A DNA stretch of 64,000 nt from Sepiola atlantica (taxonomy: Eukaryota; Mollusca; Cephalopoda; Sepiida; Sepiolidae), in the NCBI GenBank assembly GCA_963556195.1, contig OY744525.1, forward strand, positions 76,502,844-76,566,843, written 5' to 3'. A program made the position numbers and the translations under genes. The notes beneath the pieces were generated by a model, which saw nothing but the letters and a program-made list of their open reading frames with translations, searched no databases and was not told the origin of the DNA. This document shows, piece after piece, positions 53,641-62,335 of the stretch (position 1 is its first letter; every line of letters starts with the position of its first letter).

Positions 53641-55400
53641 TAACCTAAAATTTAAATAAAACTAAACACTAGATAACATCCTAAATAATAGTAACATAAT
53701 TATAAAAGAAGCAGACGAAGACAGTGCTGTAGTCGTCATGGACAAAAATTACTATAAATCGAAAATTATAGAAAACAAGGATTACTATAAACCAATTAGT
53801 ACCAACATTGACAACACCATTTCAAAAATCGCAAAGCTTTGCACAATATACAATAAAATACTAACAAAGAAATAAAAGGATTTTCTAAGAAACGTCATGA
53901 TAAAAACAAACAACTTCTACAGACTACCTCAGATACACAAATCAAATGAGATAAGAAATGCCATCAACATACAGAAATCAGAATATATTAGTGTCCCGAA
54001 TCTCAGTGACCTTACATTTAGACTCATAGTAGTAGGACCAACATGCCCAACAAGCAGACTTAGCAACTTAATTGACATCCTACGACAAACATTCACTGAA
54101 CAAGTCAGGAGCTACATAAGAGACGACCTACACTTCCTGAGCTCCTTACCACAAACAGTAAACCCTGGGACAAGATTAGTTACATTTAACGTTAGCAGCT
54201 TATATAGCAACATACCCCATGACTTAGGTAAACAGGCACTATCGTACCGGATTGACAAACACCCGCAAATATTACATCCAAAATTTACCAAACAATTCAT
54301 TATCGACAGCATAGACATTATTCTTAACAATAACTCTTTCGAATTTAATAACGAAAACTACATTCAGACCCCAGGTACAGCAATGGGAACTAAAATGGCA
54401 CCAACATATGCTACCCTAACACTGGCTTACCTAGAGGAGATCTTATATGAAAAGATAAATATCAGAACTCTTATCATAAAATCTTGGAAAGATGATTGTT
54501 TTATTCATTGAGAATCTACATGGGGGGCATCAATGAATTACACAATATACTACAAAATCTACACCTCAAAATTAAATTCATCCTAGAACTTAGTCATGCA
54601 GAACTACCCTTCCGAGATATATTAGTTAAAATTTAAAAAAATCATGTTATCACAGACATCTACCACAAACCCAACAATATCTATATTTTAAAAGCCATCA
54701 CCCCAAAAGCTGCCTCAAATCTATACCCTATTCCCTAGCACACAGAATATGCACTATAGTCAGTGACAAACACCTTCGGATTGTTCGACTGGAGGAACTA
54801 CAAAAAACCTTAACGAGAAGAGTATACCCCTCACAACTAATACACAAAGGTATAGAACTAGCAGAAAAAATACCATGAGACAAACTACGAAACCTCAAAA
54901 AACGAAACAAAGAACAAATATTAGTATACACAACAAAATCAATTGAGAACTATTCACAGAGATAACAAGAAACCTAACTAATCAAAACAATAAACTAAGC
55001 AACATACTAAAAACAACGAAAATAATAAAAGCAAACGCCAACCAAAAAATCGTAAGCACATTTTAACCTCATCCAAACTCAACCGAGACATAATACAAGG
55101 GGTCACAAAATGTAACAAAGAAAGATGTGGAGTTTGTAACATAATAATAGATGGGGAACTCATACACATTCAAAAACCCAACACAAACATTCAAAATAAA
55201 AACAGACTTAAACTGCACTTCCAAAAATGTTATCTATATACTAGAATGCATAACATGCAACGAATCCTATATAGGCGTCACCAAAACACTTAACAATAGA
55301 GTTGCTTTACATAAAAACAACATAAAAATCCCCCCCAAAAAACAGAAAATTATTTGTTTCATAACAAATACACTCATGCAGCAGAGGTAAATTCAAGGTG
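53641..55400 (+). mobile_element. Penelope-like element, reverse transcriptase and GIY-YIG endonuclease, degraded
   Basis: The plus strand resumes with NIIIKEADEDSAVVVMDKNY. The 204-codon frame 53897-54511 then carries the RT: NFYRLPQIHKS (residues 6-16), LIVVGPTCPTSRLSNLID, LVTFNVSSLYSNIPHD (motif A, where Asn stands in the position normally held by the first catalytic Asp), QTPGTAMGTKMAPTYATL (motif B). The DD motif reads KSWKDDCFI, lacking the three residues (usually RYI) before DD. After a stop the thumb and linker are frameshifted. CNKERCGVC near 55108-55135 is the zinc-binding segment. 55151-55390 is a GIY-YIG nuclease module with NVIYILECITCNESYIGVTK. Penelope-like elements use this pair to nick DNA and prime reverse transcription. 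This copy is inactive. Confidence 0.9.
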
Positions 55401-55784
55401 ATGCCTATTTTTCAAACTCAATATTATTCCTATCTCCTCACACACAAAAAATAAACTTTATAATTCAAATTCAACCCAGCATCATAACTAAACTCACTCA
55501 ATATAGAGATCACACACGTCTGCATGCATATGAAAACGAATGTGAGTATGTGTATGGACGGGAACCCATATGCGCGTGCACACATGTGCATGTACGCATC
55601 CACATACATAGAACAGATGCATGGCATGTGCATGTGTGCATACATGCATGTAAAAATGGATGTGTGTTTGTCTGTTTGTCTATCTATCTATCTATCCATC
55701 CATCTATTTATCTTTATCCAAATGCTGACGGTAGCCGTTAATTAATCGTTTCCATAAACAACTACTAAAAACTAATTAAATTAT
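55401..55784. other. Unassigned DNA with alternating purine-pyrimidine tracts
   Basis: 55520-55680 is rich in TG/CA alternation (ATGTGCATGT type), and a (CTAT)n run is at 55679-55697. Overlapping open frames here are low-complexity Cys/Met/His translations. Confidence 0.5.
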
Positions 55785-55835
55785 ATATACTAGCAAATAT
55801 ATGCTCCCTCCGGTCGCATATTTTTGTTAGGCTGC
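55785..55835 (-). repeat. Repeat terminus shared with 41803-41850
   Basis: ACTAGCAAATATATGCTCCC, TCCGGTCGCATATTTTTGTT. See 41803-41850. Confidence 0.7.
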
Positions 55836-55934
55836 CGCGTCAGAAATGAACGCTCACCCGTAAACCGATGGGAGCCCCAGTCATATTTCTTGGGTGGGTA
55901 GACATTGATTTTCTTTGTTTCTAATCTAGAATAT

Positions 55935-56265
55935 TTTTAGTTGTTTTTCAGAAAAAAAAAAAAAAAACATTTTTTACCACCCTAATTTTTTTTACCCTCC
56001 CCCCATGAATACTAATATTTTCAGTTAAAAAAAGAAAACGAAAAAAAAATTTTTTACCCCTTAATTTTGTTTTTTTACCCTCCCCCATGAATACTAATAT
56101 TTTCAGTTAAAAAAAGAAAAAAAAAATGTTTACCACCCCACCAAATTTTTTTTTACCCTTCCCCATGAATAGTAATATTTTCAGTTAGAAAAAGAAAAAA
56201 AAAAAAATTTAGCCTCCCCCCCTAAAAAAAATTTTTTTTACCATCCCCCATTCATAGTTAAAAAA
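55935..56265. repeat. A/T-run and CCCC tandem array, ~80-bp unit
   Basis: Four units centred on CCCCATGAATACTAATATTT, TCAGTT at 56001, 56083, 56161 and 56246 alternate poly-A, poly-T and TTTTTTACC blocks. The last unit is diverged. Confidence 0.85.
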
Positions 56266-56279
56266 ATGTTTTTAAATTA

Positions 56280-56700
56280 GGAGGCGCCTCGGCATATCAA
56301 AGAACTCATGTTTAAATATGCTATTGAAGGCGCCTATGTCATATCAAAGAACCGGTTTTGTTATTCTTCCAAAATGGTTACCCATTTGGTAATGGCCGAG
56401 ATATTTGTTGCTTAACTTCAATTTACAATAAAACACCTTGTTTTATCAACGTAATGAATATGAAGAATTATAATGTGAAAAAATCCTCTCACAATGACGT
56501 CATTCCGGACGGACCGGAAGGATGAGTCAGCAATTTAGTTTTCCAAAATGGTCACCCATTTACTAATGGCTGGGATATGCCTTGTTTAATTTTAATTTAC
56601 AGCAAAACACCTCGTCTTGACAATGTAATGAAAATGGAGAATTATAATGTGAACAGAAATCCTCTCAAAATGACGTCACTTTCGAAAGGAGGACTTTGCA
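56280..56700. repeat. Tandem duplication, ~174-bp unit
   Basis: TTCCAAAATGGTTACCCATT at 56367 and TTCCAAAATGGTCACCCATT at 56541 begin parallel units that share TAATGGC, AATTTACA, AAAACACCT, AATGTAATGAA and GAATTATAATGTGAA. Both end in AATGACGTCA. A shorter doublet (GGCGCCT..CATATCAAAGAAC) precedes them at 56283 and 56331. The perfect CRE octamer TGACGTCA lies at the end of unit 1. Confidence 0.8.
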
Positions 56701-57293
56701 ATTTTAACAGTACTCGCCATTGAAAGTATGGTTTAGAAAACACGCGGGTTTATGAAGAAAATGGCTTTAATTAATTGTATGAATAATTTTCATTAATATC
56801 ACTTTGTCGGAAAATATTGTAAATACATATGTAAATTTGATAATAGCAGTTATATGTGTATATTTGTAAATATGAATTTAATTGAAGGTTAAAAGGAATG
56901 ACTTATGTAAATGGCTAAACCCGTCTAGTGTCTGAACGACTTTTTGTAACAGTATATAAGGAATTTGATAAAAGTATTAGTTTAAGTAAGATTCTTGACA
57001 CGTTTTCCGTTCTTATCGCAGTCTCGTCTTGAAATTTCGTTCTTCTTTGTTTATTATATGTAATCTAATGTTATTTAATGTTATCTAATCTAAATTAATT
57101 GATTAATAGTTTCCTAATTCTAAAGGTATACAAATATTGTGAACGCTGGCGGACTTAGTAAATAGTCATACTGGAGTTCGGCTTCAGACAGACAGATACA
57201 TAAACTCCATTATTAATAGATATATATATACATAACTGTTCTTTCCTTGCCTTTATTTCCCACTTCCCCCCCCCCTCTTTCTCTCTCTCTCTC

Positions 57294-57326
<33 letters not shown>

Positions 57327-57821
57327 GTGTGTGTATGCATATGTATGTGTGTGTGTACATATAAACAAAGACAAAAACATGTATACACGCGCAAGCATCT
57401 GCGTACACAAACCCAAACTAACGCACTTACCAAAATGTACATACACACACGTGTGCGCAGAGAGAGACGACAGAATCCTAATAAAATCTCAAAGGGCACT
57501 CCTACTCTAATCGGAGAATCTGATCAAAATGTACTCAATCGCTTAACACAAAGATGACCGCAGTGATAAAAGTCCGAAACACACATGCTTAAAAAACACA
57601 TAGCTTTGACCCAGATAAGTAAAAGATATGAAAACACATGCGCGTGCATGCGCAGAAACGACAAACTGTTAAAAACAAACCTATTTTTTCAAATGGAAAG
57701 AATATCTGATGAAAGCCAAGATGCTCGAAACGCATTATAAAATAATAAAATAAACAAATTTTGGAAAAAACGTTGTTTTTTTTTTTTAATTTACAAATGT
57801 AGGTAGCATCACTTCTTTTAA

Positions 57822-57824
<3 letters not shown>
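56701..57824. other. Unassigned AT-rich DNA with simple repeats
   Basis: CT, TA and TG/CA runs cluster at 57265-57360. The region 57690-57745 (CTGATGAAAGCC, AAGATGCTCGAAACGC) is a weak hammerhead-like motif (see findings). No gene is visible. Confidence 0.45.

Positions 57825-57905
<81 letters not shown>
57825..57905. repeat. (CT)n(AT)n(AG)n palindromic microsatellite
   Basis: About 15 CT, 18 AT and 7 AG units in succession. The AG block is the reverse complement of part of the CT block, so the whole can fold on itself. Confidence 0.97.
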
Positions 57906-58109
57906 TTGACAATTGAAAAAGTGAGCAAGAATGTTTATGTAAAATTACTTTGATTATTATTATGATTAACTTTCATTTCAAAATATAATTAAAAACAGAA
58001 GGAAGATAATTATTTTTTATTTAGATTATTAAAAAAAAACGGAAGTATGAGTTAATTTGACGCATGGTCTGCTATACATCGATCAAAAGATCCTGAAGGG
58101 GGTAAAAAA
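57906..58109. other. AT-rich DNA
   Basis: Nothing recognised. Confidence 0.4.
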
Positions 58110-60218
58110 AAAAGAACACATCCATGGCATTGATTGACTACAAAAAAGGTTACAACAGAACTCCTCAAGCATTGATAATTGAATGTTTAAAAATATACAA
58201 AATACCCAACAGGATTATTAATCTTATTAAGAAAGCAATGGAAACACGGAGACTAGAATTAACAGCCGGGGGACATCACCTGACTGAGATGAAAATACAG
58301 AGAAGCATTTACCAAAGAGACTCCCTATCACCACTATTGTTTATAATAGCAATGATGCCACTCAACTACATACACAGAAAATGTGATGCAAGTTTACAGA
58401 CACAAAACAAAGAATACACCACCCGATGTACATGGACGACCTGAAACTTTTTGCAAAAAGCAAAAAGGAACTGGAAAAGCTGATAAATACAACCAGAATC
58501 TTAAGTCAGGACATCTAAATGGAATTGGGAATGGAAAAATGTGTACTACTAGAAATGAAAAGAGGAAATCTGGATACGACAGAGGGCACGGAACTCCCTA
58601 ACCAAGAGGAGATGAGGGTGCTAGGTGAACAGGATAGCTACAAATATTTGGCAGTTCTGGAAGCAGACCCCATCAAATCTACAGAAATGAAAGAGAACAT
58701 TGGAAAAGAATATCTGAGAAGAACAATAAAAATCTTAGAAACGAAATTATATAGCAGAAATAAAAGGAATAAACACCTGGACAGTATCACTAATAAGATA
58801 CTCTGGACCATTCATAGGCTGGACTAAAGAAGAACTCACGACACCTTGACCAGAGGACTAGAAAATTAATGACCATGCACAACACACTACACCCAAAAGA
58901 CGATACGGACAGAATCTACATGAAAAGAAACGAAGAGGGAAGAGGACTGGTAAGTATAGAAGATTGTGTGGAAGACGCAAAAAAAGAGCTGGAGAAATAC
59001 ATAACTCAGAACACAAAAAGGCTGATCAGCACAGCAGGAGACATCGTTCCAACGAGCAACTCGGGAAGCACCGAAACCAGAAACAAAAAAACAATAAAAG
59101 AAAAGTGGGAATAAGAACAACTACATTGATGCTTCAGAAGACTGACAAGAAAAGAAACCAACGAAAATAGCTGGCATGGCTAAGAAAAGGACACTTGAAC
59201 AGAGAAACAAAATTTTTACTGATGGCTGCACAGAACAATGAGATTAGTTCAAACTACATTAAAGCTAAAATAGATAAAACCCAGGAAAACAGTAAATGCA
59301 GACTGTAGACAAAGAGACGAAACAGTAAATCATATAATAAGGTAATGCAGCAAACTAGCCCAAAAAGAATACAAGAACAGACATGACTGCGTGGGGAAAG
59401 CAGTACACTGGGAACTGTGCAAATTATTGAATTTCGAATACGCAGACAAATGGTACAAACATAAACCAGAAACAGTACTGGAAAACGAAAACACAAAATG
59501 TACAAACAGACAAACTCATACAAGAAAGGAGAATGGATGTTATAATAATCGACAAGAAGGAAAAATGTTGCCAAATCATAGACTTTGCTGTTCCAGCAGA
59601 CCACAGAGTGAAGATCAAAGAGACGGAAAAACGAAGCAAATACACAGAACTTGTCAGAGAACTGAAAAGAAATACGGAGCATGAAGAAAGTCAGTATAAT
59701 ACCAATAATTGTAGGAGCACTAGGAACAGTCTAAAACAAACTAGGAGAAAAGACTGAGAGAAATTTGAATCAAAGGAATCAATGAGACCATACAAAAGAT
59801 GGCAATGATCAAAACAGCTGCAATCTTAAGGAAAATCTTTGAATGTGGAAACCAACCCGCATAAGCTATGAATGGTATCGAAGTACAAGAAGAAAACAAA
59901 ACCACAGGAAAAACACCACCGTATGAACATCATAAGCTCCCCCCCCCCCCAAAAAAAACAAGATGACGCCAGCCTAGACTGACGCCACACAAAATATTAG
60001 TAGAGGGTCAAGGAGGATGAGAAGACCAAGAAGGGACAGCACAAACCAGATCTCCACTGGAAGAGTGTGAAGAGTGGTGGGACCTTGGGAAGGCTTATTG
60101 CCATCCAAATCCCAGAGAAGACCAATGGTTCTTACGAGCGAGAAATCAATGGTAAGCTCCTGTTGTTGTCGGTGAACAATCACTGACAATGACCTGTGTG
60201 ATAACTTTTAGTGAGTAC

Positions 60219-60220
<2 letters not shown>
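58110..60220 (+). mobile_element. Degraded LINE with RT and probable restriction-like endonuclease
   Basis: Coding fragments follow in order. 58124-58410 has MALIDYKKGYNRTP (motif A), ELTAGGHHLTEMKIQRSIYQ and RDSLSPLLFIIAMMPLNYI (motif B). After a frameshift comes MYMDDLKLFAKS (motif C) at about 58427-58462, then MEKCVLLEMKRG, DSYKYLAVLEADPIKSTEMK, LMTMHNTLHPKDDTDRIYMK and RNEEGRGLVSIEDCVEDAKK. Near the end (59533-59660) DVIIIDKKEKCCQIIDFAVP, ADHRVKIKETEKRSKY is the block I take to be the R2-type restriction-like endonuclease; the usual PD is here MD. It is 5'-truncated with several stops and frameshifts, and ends in an AAT run. 3' fragments recur at 6838, 7400 and 38357. Clade assignment (REL-type) is inferred from motifs only. 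Confidence 0.85.

Positions 60221-60258
<38 letters not shown>
60220..60258. repeat. (AAT)n, 3' tail of the LINE
   Basis: AAT trinucleotides. The run resumes at 60874-60906 after an inserted element. Confidence 0.93.
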
Positions 60259-60259
<1 letters not shown>

Positions 60260-60260
<1 letters not shown>

Positions 60261-60875
60261 TAATAACAAGCCGCGCATGCGTGGTCCCCCTCTGTATGTA
60301 ACTCGATGTGGCGAGTGTAAAATGCAATAAATTTGGGCAATTTGGGGCATTTTTGACCCCCCTTTGACCCCCTGGGGGCGCGAACCAGAATTTTTTTGAG
60401 TTCAAGGATGCTTCTTTTATATCCAGAACAATTGTCTCAACATTTTGACCAAGTTTCAGAAAAATTGAACGTTATGGGAGAAAAGGGTCATTTTGGGCCA
60501 TTTTAGGGGGCTTTTGACCCCCTGGGGGCGCGAACCATGTTTTTTCCAAGGTCAGCGATACTTATCTTCTATTAGGAACAATTGCCTCCACATTTTGGCG
60601 AAGTTTCAGAGAAATTGAATGGATGGATGAAAAGTAATGCGGCAAAAAATGTCATTTTTTGCCATTTCGGGGTCTTTTGACCCCTTGGGGGGCTAACCAG
60701 ATTTTTTTTCAAAAATCGGAGAATGTCACTTTCTAACCTGACCAAAGTTACAACTTCATGCAAAATTTCAGAGAAATTCAATGGATGGTTGCGGAGAAAA
60801 ATCCGGAACGGACGGACGGACGGACGGAAATGCCTCAAAACATAGGTCCACTCGATTTTATAAATCGGTGGACCA
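60260..60875. mobile_element. Unclassified element with three internal GACCCC modules
   Basis: It lies between two AAT runs, as if inserted in the LINE tail. Three modules begin at 60366, 60516 and 60679 with GACCCCCTGGGGGCGCGAAC (third diverged). Each is followed by a T-run, an ACAATTG..CTCAACATTTT-like block and AAGTTTCAGAGAAATTGAAT. It ends with CGGACGGACGGACGGACGGA and a short hairpin (CACTCGATTTTATAAATCGG). GC content is higher than its surroundings. No protein is recognisable. Non-autonomous element of unknown class. Confidence 0.6.
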
Positions 60876-60906
60876 ATAATAATACTAATGATAATAATAA
60901 TAATAA
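60874..60906. repeat. (AAT)n run
   Basis: Continuation of the LINE tail after the inserted element. Confidence 0.9.
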
Positions 60907-61411
60907 GTTCTATTCAATCAGTGTATTTGTGATATCGTTACTAAGATGTTATTCGGACGGGGAATATGGATGAAGTATGCCTTATTAAATTTTGGGTGAC
61001 AGTAAGAGAACGCCTGAAAGAAAGAGAAAATTCTCCCCCCTTCCTTCCTTCGTCTAAATTTGACTTATGAAAAACAAAATTTTGAAAAGGATAAAATATA
61101 ACAATTTTACTTTAATTGGAAGTACATTTCTTAGAACACAGGACAGTATTTGCCCTATCTGACTGACGATACAGATTTTTTATGCACCTTTTATTATTAA
61201 AGCTATTCCGTCAACAGAACAGCGGAATTCTCGTCTTGATTCTATAAAATGTGTGTGTGTATACACAGAGAGACAGAAGATTGAGAGATACATTTACTTA
61301 ACTCTGACATTTAAGCAAAATATTTAGGCATTTAACAAGGATTGAACTTACTGCTACAGAACAATGATTACCTTTGCTCTTTATATAATGTATGTAATTG
61401 TAATAGTTATA

Positions 61412-61454
<43 letters not shown>

Positions 61455-61745
61455 ATTATCCATAATTTTATTGGCCTATCCATAAAGTAAAGCATAAAAA
61501 GTCATTGTCTTCTTCTTGTCAGGCTGAGAAAAAGCTACTGACATTTGCCATGACTTAATAATTTCCTTTCATATAAAAATAAAATTATTCTTTTTTCCTC
61601 TCCCACTTTCTCTCTGTCATGCTTACAATCACACATATACATATATATATATATATAAGCATGAGTTGCATTGTATACGCATAAGCATTATACTTCATCC
61701 TCCATCATTAAATCTACTACCTAATATATAAAACATTTGAATGCG

Positions 61746-61786
<41 letters not shown>

Positions 61787-61860
61787 CGTAAAAAGGTAAA
61801 CAAAGGAATACAAAACTTCATTTATAAATGATATAATTTCTCCTGCTAAAAGCAACCGGA
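60907..61860. other. Unassigned AT-rich DNA
   Basis: TA runs at 61415-61448 and 61637-61656, and CA plus TA at 61745-61786. No gene is visible. Confidence 0.45.
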
Positions 61861-62000
61861 TCATTGGCTCAGAGGGTAAGACTCTGACAATCGGTAGTGA
61901 CTAAGGTTCATGATTCAAGTCTAAGGGTTGATATATTTGCTGCATCTAGCTACTCTGATGAGTCTTAAAAAGACGAAACATCTATCTGTGGATGACACAT
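61861..62000 (+). mobile_element. tRNA-headed SINE with hammerhead-like tail
   Basis: The head has TTGGCTCAGAGGGTAAGA (box A-like, about 61866-61883) and GGTTCATGATTCAAGTC (box B-like, 61905-61921). The tail holds CTGATGA (61955-61961), a perfect five-pair stem II (GTCTT/AAGAC, loop AAA), and GAAA (61975-61978). ATC is at 61984-61986 in the cleavage position. The stem III base is A instead of G, so C61979 cannot pair, and stem I is partly mismatched. It is one or a few substitutions from a canonical hammerhead. It ends in a TA run. Same family as 12705-12870. Confidence 0.7.
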
Positions 62001-62335
62001 ATATATCAGACATAGAAACTCCTACGTCCTGCGATGCATGAAGCAGCCAAAGTAAAGGCATACTTTAACTGTTTTGAGAGCAAGAGTTTTTTGTACATGA
62101 ACAGGTCGCTAGCCTGAAGCAAAACCACTAACATTTCGAAAGTAGACATTATATATATATGTGTGTGTGTGTGTGTGTGCGCGTTAGAGTGAAATAAATT
62201 CCAGAAAGAAATTCAGGTGTGAGAGCTCAATATAATAAACAGAGCAACAATAAAATAAAGTAAAAAAAGAATCACATAATCACTAGTGCAATAATTTATT
62301 TCGACCCTACCGCCTTTTCAAGGATTCATCGTTGA
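62001..62335. other. Unassigned DNA left of the LINE
   Basis: A (TA)n(TG)n run lies at 62150-62180. No gene is visible. Confidence 0.4.

Noticed and set aside
57690..57745. CTGATGA..GAAAC segment as a hammerhead
   Set aside because: Stem II has only about three pairs and the putative cleavage triplet leaves C-A unpaired in stem III; the AT-rich stem I could pair by chance. At best a fossil.
59254..59682. 142-codon minus-strand open frame
   Set aside because: Antisense to the C-terminal coding part of the REL-type LINE; Phe/Leu/Cys-rich translation without motifs.
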